NCBI RefSeq assembly: GCF_029688625.1
Contig: NZ_JARULC010000002.1
Location: 62,001 to 126,000 of the forward strand
Length of the DNA: 64,000 nt
Source of the DNA: Qipengyuania marincola
GTDB taxonomy: Bacteria > Pseudomonadota > Alphaproteobacteria > Sphingomonadales > Sphingomonadaceae
Direction: 5' to 3'
Shown in pieces: positions 44,238-52,508 of the stretch (position 1 is the stretch's first letter; each line of letters starts with the position of its first letter). A model generated the notes under the pieces. It did no database searches. It saw nothing but the letters and a program-made list of their open reading frames with translations, and was not told the DNA's origin. Both the position numbers and the translations under genes were made by a program.

Positions 44238-45986
44238 ATGACCGACGCCGCACTTACGCCGACGCCGAACGATTGCGACCTACCCCGTCGCCGTTCCGAT
44301 TTCGCGACCTTCACCCAAGCGGTCGATTACGCCGCGCGAAGTGAAAAGGGCCTCAATTTCCACGATATGCGCGGCACGTTGCAGCGCGTTTATCCCTATT
44401 CCCGAATGCGGGAGGACGCGCTCAAGGCCGCGCGCCAGCTGACGGCTGCAGGAATCCGCAAGGACGATCGCGTTGCCCTGATCGCAGAAACGAGTGCGGA
44501 ATTCGCGGCCCTGTTCTGCGGCTGCGTCTATGCCGGGGCCTGGCCCGTGCCGCTGCCGCTGCCGACAGGTTTCGGCGGCAAGGACGGTTATATCGACCAG
44601 CTCGCCGTGCAGCTGGAAAGCAGCGACCCCAAGCTGCTGATCTATCCGGGCGAGATCGGGGACATGGGGGCAGCTGCCGCCGAGCGCCAGGGCTGCGAGG
44701 GACAGAGCTGGGAAGATTTCGCCACCCGGCCTGATCCGGAGTGCGATCTGCCCGAAGCACAGCCCGAAGACATCTGCTATCTCCAGTATTCCTCGGGATC
44801 GACTCGCTTCCCGACCGGTGTTGCCGTGACTCACGAGGCACTGCTCCACAACCTCCAAGGCCATTCGACCTCGATGAACTTTCGCGAGGGCGATCGGGTG
44901 GTCAGCTGGCTGCCCTGGTATCACGACATGGGTCTGGTCGGGTGTTTCCTGTCCGTCATCGCGAACCAGGCCTCGATCGACTATATCAAGACCGAGCATT
45001 TTGCCCGTCGCCCGCTCGCCTGGCTCGACCTTATCAGCCGTAACGAGGGCACGACCCTCAGCTATTCGCCCACGTTCGGCTACGACATCTGCGCGCGGCG
45101 AATTTCCAGCCAGAGCCATGTCGGCGAACGTTTCGACCTGTCGCGCTGGCGCGTCGCCGGCAACGGCGCGGACATGATCCGCCCCGATGTGATGCAGGGC
45201 TTCGTCAATGCCTTTGCCGAGGCCGGTTTCAAGGCCAGCGCCTTCACGCCGAGCTACGGCCTGGCCGAAGCGACGCTGGCCGTGACCGTGATGCCGCCCG
45301 GCGAAGGCATCCGCGTCGAACTGGTCGAGGAAGAACGATTGTCGGGGCGTCCGCGCGATCTCAGCAAGCCTGCGCGCTATCGGGCGATCGTCAATTGCGG
45401 CAAGCCCATCCCCGGCATGGAAGTCGAGATCCGCGACGGAAAAGGTCACGTGAAAGGCGACCACCAGATCGGCAAGGTCTGGTGCCGCGGCAAGAGCGTG
45501 ATGCATTCCTACTTCCGCAACGAGGAAGCCACCGAGGAATGTCTGGTCGCCAAGGCCAATGGCGAAGTGTGGCTCGACACCGGGGACATGGGCTACATGG
45601 CTGATGGCTACCTGTTCATCGTCGGGCGCGCGAAGGACATGATCATCATCAACGGCAAGAACCTGTGGCCGCAGGATATCGAATGGGCCGTGGAGCAACT
45701 TCCGGGCTTCAACCACGGCGATATCGCGGCCTTTTCGATCGATACGCCCGATGGCGAGGAAGCGCCCGCCGTGCTGGTGCATTGCCGTGTCTCCGACCCC
45801 GAGGAGCGGGTGAAGCTCCGCAACCAGATCGCAGACAAGGTCCGCGGCGTTACCGGCATGAGCTGCGTCGTCGAACTGGTTCCCCCGCGCACGCTGCCGC
45901 GCACCAGCTCGGGCAAGCTGAGCCGGGCGAAGGCGAAAAGGCTGTATCTGTCGGGCGAAATCCAGCCGCTGGATCTTGCCGCCTGA
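44238..45986 (+). CDS. Fatty acyl-AMP ligase (FAAL-type)
   Basis: A 582-residue adenylate-forming enzyme. It has the AMP-binding motif LQYSSGSTRFPTGVAVTH, WLPWYHDMGLVGCFL, TPSYGLAEATLAVTVMPPGE, WLDTGDMGYMADGYLFIVGR and the C-terminal lysine motif LPRTSSGKLSRAKAKRLY. The sequence type is the fatty acyl-AMP ligase group, which passes acyl-adenylates to carrier proteins rather than to CoA. No carrier protein or polyketide synthase is adjacent. In sphingomonads such ligases may feed sphingolipid synthesis; that is an inference. Confidence 0.9.
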   Translation: MTDAALTPTPNDCDLPRRRSDFATFTQAVDYAARSEKGLNFHDMRGTLQRVYPYSRMREDALKAARQLTAAGIRKDDRVALIAETSAEFAALFCGCVYAGAWPVPLPLPTGFGGKDGYIDQLAVQLESSDPKLLIYPGEIGDMGAAAAERQGCEGQSWEDFATRPDPECDLPEAQPEDICYLQYSSGSTRFPTGVAVTHEALLHNLQGHSTSMNFREGDRVVSWLPWYHDMGLVGCFLSVIANQASIDYIKTEHFARRPLAWLDLISRNEGTTLSYSPTFGYDICARRISSQSHVGERFDLSRWRVAGNGADMIRPDVMQGFVNAFAEAGFKASAFTPSYGLAEATLAVTVMPPGEGIRVELVEEERLSGRPRDLSKPARYRAIVNCGKPIPGMEVEIRDGKGHVKGDHQIGKVWCRGKSVMHSYFRNEEATEECLVAKANGEVWLDTGDMGYMADGYLFIVGRAKDMIIINGKNLWPQDIEWAVEQLPGFNHGDIAAFSIDTPDGEEAPAVLVHCRVSDPEERVKLRNQIADKVRGVTGMSCVVELVPPRTLPRTSSGKLSRAKAKRLYLSGEIQPLDLAA

Positions 45987-46135
45987 CCAGAACCGTTTCG
46001 GCGGAAACGACAAAACACTTGCTCTGATCGTCGGACGGCGCGCAGACTTGCGATGCCGCCTTGAAGATCGTGTCTTACGATCCTAATACAGGTGGAGAGA
46101 TATTTGGCGCCTGTAATCGGGAGACCCGCGCGACC

Positions 46136-47350
46136 ATGAGCGACAGCAAGACGCAGACTGCGACTGCCACAGCCACCGAATTCGACCTGACGCCGCCCGA
46201 TCCGGTGCCGGCCGTCGCGCCCGAAAAGGCTGCGGGGCTCGTTCCGGTTTCTGACGAGGTGAAGAGCAAGCTCGAAAGCAAGGTCGACGGCTTTGTCGAA
46301 GACCTCATTTCCGCCGATACGAATTCGCCCGAATTCGGCAAGAAGGTCGACCAACTGACCAATATGGGCCGCAAGGAAATCATGGCGGCGGCGGGCATGT
46401 CGAACCGCTTTCTCGACCGCCCCGTGCGCGCGATGGACAAGGACGAGGGCGTCGGCGCGAACCTCGCCGAATTGCGCCGCGTCGTGGAGGACCTCGACCC
46501 CGGCAAGCGCGGCAAGCTGTCGGGAACGCGCAAGATCCTCGGCATCATCCCCTTCGGCAACAAGCTGACCAATTACTTCCGCAGCTACCAGAGCGCGCAG
46601 ACGCATATCCAGTCGATCCTCTCGAACCTCGCCAGCGGCAAGGACGAGCTGATCATGGACAATGCCGCGATCGACGTGGAGCGGCAGAAGCTGTGGGAGG
46701 CGATGGGCAATCTGGAACAGATGATCCACATCTCCAACACGCTCGACGCCAAGCTGGAGGAGAAAGCGGCCGAGCTCGACGCGACCGATCCGGCCAAGGC
46801 CAAGGCGGTGCGGGAGACGGCGCTGTTTTACGTCCGCCAGCGCACGCAGGACCTGCTGACGCAAATGGCTGTGAGCGTGCAGGGCTATCTCGCGCTCGAC
46901 CTCGTCAAGAAGAACAATGTCGAGCTGGTGAAGGGCGTCGATCGCGCCAGCACCACGACCGTCGGCGCGCTGCGCACTGCGGTCACCGTGGCCGAGGCGA
47001 TGACAAACCAGCGGCTCGTGCTTGGGCAGATCACTGCGCTGAACGATACCACTGCGGGCATCATCGACAGCACCAGCACCATGCTGCGCGACCAGACCGG
47101 CAAGATCCACGAGCAGGCCGCCGCAAGCACCATCCCGCTGGAAACGCTGCAGCGCGCGTTCCAGAACATCTACGACACGATGGACGAAGTCGACGAGTTC
47201 AAGCTCCGCGCGCTTGATTCGATGAAGCAGACAGTCACGCTGCTGTCCGACGAGGTCGAGAAGTCGAAGGGCTACATCGCGCGCGCCGAGGGCCAGGCGC
47301 AGGCGCAGAAACAGGTTGCCGATTCCGGCCTGCTGAGCATCGAGAACTGA
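46136..47350 (+). CDS. Toxic anion resistance protein, TelA family
   Basis: A 404-residue largely helical cytosolic protein of the TelA/KlaA family linked to tellurite and cell-envelope stress resistance; the biochemical activity is unknown. The family core is visible in RKILGIIPFGNKLTNYFRSY, KDELIMDNAAIDVERQKLWE and VGALRTAVTVAEAMTNQRLV. The start at 46136 is the first with a normal hydrophilic N-terminus. First of a three-gene operon with the XpaC-like and PHA-granule family genes. Confidence 0.88.
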   Translation: MSDSKTQTATATATEFDLTPPDPVPAVAPEKAAGLVPVSDEVKSKLESKVDGFVEDLISADTNSPEFGKKVDQLTNMGRKEIMAAAGMSNRFLDRPVRAMDKDEGVGANLAELRRVVEDLDPGKRGKLSGTRKILGIIPFGNKLTNYFRSYQSAQTHIQSILSNLASGKDELIMDNAAIDVERQKLWEAMGNLEQMIHISNTLDAKLEEKAAELDATDPAKAKAVRETALFYVRQRTQDLLTQMAVSVQGYLALDLVKKNNVELVKGVDRASTTTVGALRTAVTVAEAMTNQRLVLGQITALNDTTAGIIDSTSTMLRDQTGKIHEQAAASTIPLETLQRAFQNIYDTMDEVDEFKLRALDSMKQTVTLLSDEVEKSKGYIARAEGQAQAQKQVADSGLLSIEN

Positions 47351-47360
47351 GGGCGCAGGC

Positions 47361-48119
47361 GTGAACGACCTCACCCGCGACAGTGATCGCCTGATCCAGC
47401 AGGGCCGCATGCTGCGCGACGACAATCGTGCGGGCGGCAGGCACCGCCGCGCGCCCTCGATCGGCGAAGGGTCGGCGCGGCTGAAGCAGAAGAACCTGTG
47501 GCTGCGCGTGCGAAACATCGTGCTGGCTGTCTTCGCGATCTGGCTGGGCGCGGGCATTGCCGGCGCATTATTCAGCGGCATCGGCTTCTGGGGCGTGATG
47601 GGCGTGGTGGTCGCCACCGCAATTGCGGTGGCGCTGTTCTCCAGCTTCCCGAAAGTGAAGACCCCGAAGCGCGCCGATATCAACAAGGGCAACGTTCAGC
47701 AGATGGTCGGCCGTACCGAACTCTGGCTCGAGGCGCAGCGCCCTGCCCTGCCGCCGCCGGCGGCGAAGATCATCGGCGACATGGGCGTTCAGCTCGACGC
47801 ACTCGGCCTGCAGCTGGAAGGGGTCGACCAGGGCCACCCCAAGGCCCGAGAGGTACGCAGCCTGGTGGGTGAGCAATTGCCCGAAATGATCGACAGCTAC
47901 CGCAGGATTCCCGCGCACCTTCGGACCGAACAGCGCGCCGGCATCACACCCGACGAACAGCTGACCGACAGCCTGTCTAAGATCAGCGGCGAAATCGACT
48001 CGATCACGCGCCAGCTGGCCGAAGGCTCGCTCGACGATCTCGCAATCAAGCATCGCTATCTCGACTACAAATTCGGCACCGGCGCCGAAACAAGTCCCCA
48101 ATTGGAAGACAAGAGCTGA
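47361..48119 (+). CDS. XpaC-like (5-bromo-4-chloroindolyl phosphate hydrolysis family) membrane protein
   Basis: A 252-residue protein with a basic N-terminal 45 residues, a pair of membrane segments (IVLAVFAIWLGAGIAGALFS and VMGVVVATAIAVALFSSF) and a helical cytosolic C-terminal half. XpaC-like proteins usually travel with TelA, as here, but the family name comes from an old phenotype and the activity is unknown. GTG start; the stop overlaps the next gene (TGATG). Confidence 0.72.
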   Translation: MNDLTRDSDRLIQQGRMLRDDNRAGGRHRRAPSIGEGSARLKQKNLWLRVRNIVLAVFAIWLGAGIAGALFSGIGFWGVMGVVVATAIAVALFSSFPKVKTPKRADINKGNVQQMVGRTELWLEAQRPALPPPAAKIIGDMGVQLDALGLQLEGVDQGHPKAREVRSLVGEQLPEMIDSYRRIPAHLRTEQRAGITPDEQLTDSLSKISGEIDSITRQLAEGSLDDLAIKHRYLDYKFGTGAETSPQLEDKS

Positions 48120-48439
48120 TGCGCGTGCCCATCGCCCACAACCTGCCCAAGGAAGAGGTTCGCCGGCGTCTGCGCGAACGCAGTCACGAGATCGCCAATT
48201 TCGTGCCTGGCGGCATGGCCGACGTCACGACCGGCTGGCCCGACGAAGATCACATGACGCTCTCGGTCAAGGCGATGGGCCAGGGGATCGACGGACAGGT
48301 GATCGTTGAAGAAGGACAGGTGGTGTTCGAGATCATGCTCCCTGCCATGCTCTCCTTCGTTGAACCGATGGTCGCGAATGCCATCCGCAGCGAGGGCCAG
48401 AAGATGCTCACCGACGAGAGCGATCGAAAGGCCACGTGA
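48119..48439 (+). CDS. Polyhydroxyalkanoic acid system family protein (PHA_gran_rgn)
   Basis: A 106-residue protein similar to the PHA-granule-region family TIGR02610. The shape is typical: IAHNLPKEEVRRRLRERSHE, a middle strand region DGQVIVEEGQVVFEIMLPAM, and a final helix. Its role is not established, though members sit in PHA loci. Here it is the third gene of the telA operon, away from phaC and the phasin gene. Its ATG overlaps the upstream stop. Confidence 0.8.
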   Translation: MRVPIAHNLPKEEVRRRLRERSHEIANFVPGGMADVTTGWPDEDHMTLSVKAMGQGIDGQVIVEEGQVVFEIMLPAMLSFVEPMVANAIRSEGQKMLTDESDRKAT

Positions 48440-48576
48440 CGGGTTATCAGCCTGAAACCCGGGAACTCTTTTAACTCTTCAAAGGTTAAGTCGGTTCTAT
48501 ACGCGACCTCCTTCCCGCATCGCAGGCGGGTTAGGCCGATGCGGAGGGCCTTGCGGAAGAGGGGAAGGTAACTCCA

Positions 48577-49122
48577 GTGACTACCGTGCGGGGCAACCTT
48601 CGCGACGATTTGAACGCGGCAACGCGGCCCCTCCATGACAATTTGGATCGGCAATTGGCGCCTTTGGCGCTCGGCGATGAATTAGCCCGCTTTCTGGCAA
48701 TCCAGTATATCGCTCGAAAACCGATCGAGGCATGGTTGGGGGGCTCGCAGGAACGCGCGGCCCCTCCGGTTCAGACCGCATTGATCGCGGTCGATCTGCA
48801 GGAGCTGGGCGTTTCGCTGCCCGCCAAATCGCTCGACTTCGCGCCGGCTCATCCGGACGAGGCCTGGGGCATAAAATGGGCGCTCGCTGGGTCCTCTATG
48901 GGCAATCGCGCAATGCTGCACCGCCGCCGTCGCGCGGGCTGCAAATTGTCGCATCACTTCCTGGCCGACCCCGCCATGCCCCGTTTCTGGCAGGACCTGC
49001 GCCCGCATCTGGAACAGAGGTATTCGGACGCCCTGCATGACCATGCGATCGCTGGCGCGCAGCGCGTGTTCGAGACTTTCCTTGCGGCCAGCCGCGAAGG
49101 CGACCACAGGCTTGCGGCATGA
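48577..49122 (+). CDS. Heme oxygenase, biliverdin-producing (BphO-like)
   Basis: A 181-residue all-helical protein. LNAATRPLHDNLDRQLAPL carries the proximal histidine for heme, and WGIKWALAGSSMGNRAMLHR matches the distal helix. It would open heme to biliverdin, the chromophore of the bacteriophytochrome whose ATG overlaps its stop (ATGA). The GTG start at 48577 fits. The 137-bp upstream gap holds only a weak hairpin and no clear promoter. Confidence 0.88.
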   Translation: MTTVRGNLRDDLNAATRPLHDNLDRQLAPLALGDELARFLAIQYIARKPIEAWLGGSQERAAPPVQTALIAVDLQELGVSLPAKSLDFAPAHPDEAWGIKWALAGSSMGNRAMLHRRRRAGCKLSHHFLADPAMPRFWQDLRPHLEQRYSDALHDHAIAGAQRVFETFLAASREGDHRLAA

Positions 49123-51686
49123 ACGAAGCGTCCAGAATAGTCGACCTGACCAATTGCGATCGCGAGCCGATCCACCAGCTGGGCAAGGTCCAGCCATTCG
49201 GCGCCCTTCTGGCCTTCAACGGCGATTGGTTCGTCGGCCACTATTCGCTCAATGCCGCGGAGATGCTTGGCCATGATGGCGAGATCGAGCTTGGCCAGCG
49301 AATCCAGAAAATCTTCAGTGAGCATGCCACGCAACGGATCCGCAGCACCGCCGCCGCGCTGGCATTGCCAGACCAGGTCGAACGCGTCTTCGGATTGGAT
49401 CTGACGGGCAATGGCAAGCTCTTCGATTGTGCCCTGCATTGCTCGGGCGATTACATCATCGTCGAGGTGGAACCCCATTGCGATGGCGAGCTCGAACGCC
49501 AGCTGGCCGCACTGCGACCGGTGGTCGGGCGGTTCGACAAGTTCGACGACACCGCGGACCTGGTCGCAGAAGCGGCCCGCCAGCTACGCCACAATCTCGC
49601 GATCGACCGGGTCATGGTCTACAAGTTCCACGAGGATCTTTCGGGCGAAGTCATTGCCGAGGCGCGGCGTGAGGATCTCGAGAGCTTCCACGGTCTGCGT
49701 TATCCGGTCAGCGATATTCCAAGCCAGGCGCGCGCGCTTTACCTGCGCAACCGGTTTCGCATCATCAGCAATATCGAGGACGAGCCCGTTCCGATCGAGC
49801 CCGGCATTTCGATGGACGGTCAGCCGCTCGATCTCAGCATGAGCACGCTGCGTGCCGTGTCGCCCATCCACATCGAATATCTGCGCAACATGGGCGTGCA
49901 GGCTTCGCTTTCCATCTCGATCATCATTGGCGGCAAGCTGTGGGGACTGTTCGCCTGCCATCATTACAGCCCGAAGCAGCTGCCCTTCTCGCAGCGCACG
50001 TCCGCAGAGCTGTTCTCGGAAATCTTCTCGCTGACGCTCGAACGGGCGATCGCGAGGGAAGGCGCGGAGCTGCGCGAGGAAGGCCGGCAGGTACACGACC
50101 GCCTCATGCGCGATATCGCGGCTGGCTCCTCGCTCGCCGAAAGCCTCCCCACGATCGAACCGCTGATCAAGCGGATCATCGCCCATGACGGGGTGAGCAT
50201 TTTCATCGACAACGTCTATGACAAGAGCGGCAGTGCACCGAACGAGGAGGAGTTTCGCGCCATCGTGCCGCAGCTCAATTCCTCCGCCACCAGCCGCATC
50301 CTCGCTACCGACGCCATCGCCGAACGGATCCCCAGGGCGGAACGGTTTGCCGACCGTGTGGTCGGCGCGCTCGCGATCCCGATCTCGCGCACTCCGCGCG
50401 ATTATCTGGTCCTGTGGCGCAAGCCGCTGAAGCAGACCGTCAGATGGGCGGGCAATCCGGAAAAGCCGGTCGAATACGGGCCCAATGGCGCGCGGCTCTC
50501 CCCGCGCAAGAGCTTCGAAGCGTGGCAGGAAACGGTCGAAGGACGTGCGCCGGTCTGGACTGTGGCGGAGCGGCAGATCGCCGAAAGCCTGCGCGTTTCC
50601 CTGCTCGAGGTGATCCTGCGTGTGACCGACGATGCGATGCAGGAACGGGCGCGCTCTCAGCAGCAGCAGGAATTGCTGATTGCCGAGCTTAACCATCGCG
50701 TGCGCAACATTCTCAATCTGATCCGGGGCCTGATCAACCAGTCGAAGGGCGATGCACAGGACCTCGATACATTCGCCGAGATCGTCGGCGGGCGCATCAG
50801 CTCGCTGGCCATGGCGCATGAGAATATCACCAAGGGCAACTGGAGTGCCTCGCCCCTGTCAGAGCTGATCGACACGGAGGCGGAAGCCTATCTGGCCGGC
50901 AAGCGCGACCGGCTCACCGTGACCGGGCCGGAAGCCATGATCCTGCCCGAGGCCTATACGGTGCTGGCGCTCGTCATCCACGAGATGATCACCAACTCTG
51001 CGAAATATGGCTCGCTGAGCGACAGCTCGGGCGAATTGCGGATCGTCGTAAGGCGGGAAGACGAGGATGCGGCCGAGGGCGATCTGGTCATCGAGTGGAC
51101 CGAAATCGGAGGCCCGCCGGTAAAGCCACCGACCCGCCGCGGTTTCGGCAGCACGATCATCGATCGCTCGATCCCCTATGAGCTGGGAGGCACGGCCGAG
51201 GTCGATTATCGCCTCGAAGGCGTGAAGGCAAAGTTCTGCATCCCCGCCCGTCATGTCGAATGGAAGAGCGGCGCAGAGAAGCGGGACCGCAGCAATCAGC
51301 AAAAGGACACGGCAGGCGAAATGGGCACGCTCCCGGAAGATATCCTGCTCGTCGAGGATAGCATGATCATCGCGCTCGACACCGAGGACTGCCTGCGCGA
51401 ACTAGGCGTCAAGAAGGTGAAGGTGGAAAGCACCGTGGCAGGGGCTCTCGATGCCCTGAAAAAGGCCAATCCGGCGCTCGCCATCCTCGACTACAATCTC
51501 GGGCAGGAATCCAGTGAGCGCGTTGCGCAGGAACTCAAGGCACGGGGCGTCCCGTTCTGGATGGCGACCGGATATGGAGAGATGAAGGACCGCGTCGATG
51601 AGCTTGGCGCGAAAGGGCTTCTCACCAAGCCCTATGGCAAGGATGAACTGATCCGCATTCTGGCGGATTACTCCCCTGCAAGCTGA
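49119..51686 (+). CDS. bphP: Bacteriophytochrome HWE histidine kinase with C-terminal receiver
   Basis: An 855-residue red/far-red photoreceptor. PAS with the biliverdin-binding C13 (TNCDREPIHQLGKVQPFG), GAF with PVSDIPSQARALYLRNR and AVSPIHIEYLRNMGV, PHY with the tongue motif LSPRKSFEAW (about 460), an HWE-class kinase with the histidine in ELNHRVRNILNLIRG (about 526) and ATP motif VIHEMITNSAKYGSL, then a receiver with its aspartate in AILDYNLG (about 790) and FWMATGYG, the FATGUY-type receiver motif. The chromophore enzyme is coded just upstream and coupled. Confidence 0.95.
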   Translation: MNEASRIVDLTNCDREPIHQLGKVQPFGALLAFNGDWFVGHYSLNAAEMLGHDGEIELGQRIQKIFSEHATQRIRSTAAALALPDQVERVFGLDLTGNGKLFDCALHCSGDYIIVEVEPHCDGELERQLAALRPVVGRFDKFDDTADLVAEAARQLRHNLAIDRVMVYKFHEDLSGEVIAEARREDLESFHGLRYPVSDIPSQARALYLRNRFRIISNIEDEPVPIEPGISMDGQPLDLSMSTLRAVSPIHIEYLRNMGVQASLSISIIIGGKLWGLFACHHYSPKQLPFSQRTSAELFSEIFSLTLERAIAREGAELREEGRQVHDRLMRDIAAGSSLAESLPTIEPLIKRIIAHDGVSIFIDNVYDKSGSAPNEEEFRAIVPQLNSSATSRILATDAIAERIPRAERFADRVVGALAIPISRTPRDYLVLWRKPLKQTVRWAGNPEKPVEYGPNGARLSPRKSFEAWQETVEGRAPVWTVAERQIAESLRVSLLEVILRVTDDAMQERARSQQQQELLIAELNHRVRNILNLIRGLINQSKGDAQDLDTFAEIVGGRISSLAMAHENITKGNWSASPLSELIDTEAEAYLAGKRDRLTVTGPEAMILPEAYTVLALVIHEMITNSAKYGSLSDSSGELRIVVRREDEDAAEGDLVIEWTEIGGPPVKPPTRRGFGSTIIDRSIPYELGGTAEVDYRLEGVKAKFCIPARHVEWKSGAEKRDRSNQQKDTAGEMGTLPEDILLVEDSMIIALDTEDCLRELGVKKVKVESTVAGALDALKKANPALAILDYNLGQESSERVAQELKARGVPFWMATGYGEMKDRVDELGAKGLLTKPYGKDELIRILADYSPAS

Positions 51687-51698
51687 TCGGCCTCGGCG

Positions 51699-52427
51699 CT
51701 AATTGAAGAAGCGCTGCTGATAATAGAATGGGGCGGCGACCGGCTCGCCGGCTCTGTTGGTGGCCGGCCTGAAGCGCAGGCGCTCGACCACGAGGCGGCA
51801 GACCGCCGCATCAGTTTCGGGAAACGGACTGGGCCGATAGATCGAACAGTCGGTCGCCCGGCCGCTGGGCAGCACGGTCACCTTCACGATCACGGAAGTG
51901 CCGATACGCGCTTCGCGACCGCCAGGCGGTATCGGAAAATCCCGGGCTGAGTTGAGCGCCCCCGAGACGATCTCGGGCTTGGTCACTGCCCCGCCGCCAC
52001 GCCCGGTTCCGCCATTCCCGCTGCCGGTCCCAAGACCCGTCCCGGCCGCGCCCGTGCCATCACCATCGCTGGTCGCGCCAGAAGTATCGGCGGTGCCGGT
52101 CGAGGCGGCGCGCGGCGCTGGCCGATCCTCGCGCAAGGGGCGTTTCGGTGTGGGCGCCGTCACGGGCTTGGCCACGGCTTCCCGGCCCGGATCGCCCTGC
52201 GCACCTTCGGGTTCGGGCTCGCTCGGCGGATCGTCGGGCTCTTCGGGAGCAGTCACCGTCACGGTGAAGGCCGAGACGACCGACTGCTCCACCGTCGCGA
52301 CCGCGCTGGGCGCCAGGCTACGGATCAATACGTAGAACAAGCCCAAATGAATCAACAATATGGCGAGGATAATCCACCCGTTGGGTCGCTTCCTCACCCC
52401 TACGTAGCGCGTCGCTTCGTTTGCCAT
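51699..52427 (-). CDS. tonB: TonB-family energy transducer
   Basis: A 242-residue protein. One membrane segment near the N-terminus (WIILAILLIHLGLFYVLIRS), a long proline, glycine, acid-rich periplasmic linker (about residues 60-160), and a C-terminal TonB domain (GTSVIVKVTVLPSGRATDCS, AVCRLVVERLRFRPATNRAG, FYYQQRF). It would pass proton-motive energy to outer-membrane receptors such as the one at 55.4-58.0 kb. No exbB or exbD is nearby. An EcfG-like motif is just upstream. Confidence 0.88.
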   Translation of the reverse strand: MANEATRYVGVRKRPNGWIILAILLIHLGLFYVLIRSLAPSAVATVEQSVVSAFTVTVTAPEEPDDPPSEPEPEGAQGDPGREAVAKPVTAPTPKRPLREDRPAPRAASTGTADTSGATSDGDGTGAAGTGLGTGSGNGGTGRGGGAVTKPEIVSGALNSARDFPIPPGGREARIGTSVIVKVTVLPSGRATDCSIYRPSPFPETDAAVCRLVVERLRFRPATNRAGEPVAAPFYYQQRFFN

Positions 52428-52434
52428 GGGAAAT

Positions 52435-52462
52435 GGAACGGCCCGCATGTGTCCTGTGTTCC
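52435..52462. promoter_or_regulatory. EcfG-like promoter motif between tonB and the hybrid kinase
   Basis: On the minus strand GGAAC (52458-52462), 17-bp spacer, CGTT (52437-52440) is an exact match directed at tonB, though the CGTT is only 9 bp from its ATG and would give a nearly leaderless transcript. On the plus strand GGAAC (52435-52439), 17-bp spacer, TGTT (52457-52460) is a near match directed at the kinase. Confidence 0.45.
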
Positions 52463-52508
52463 GCAGCTCGCGGCGCACCGGAGGTAACAGGGGCTTCGCG
52501 AGGAATTG

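Noticed and set aside
48469..48500. GGAAC upstream of the heme oxygenase gene as an EcfG promoter
   Set aside because: No CGTT or near match occurs 16-17 bp downstream.
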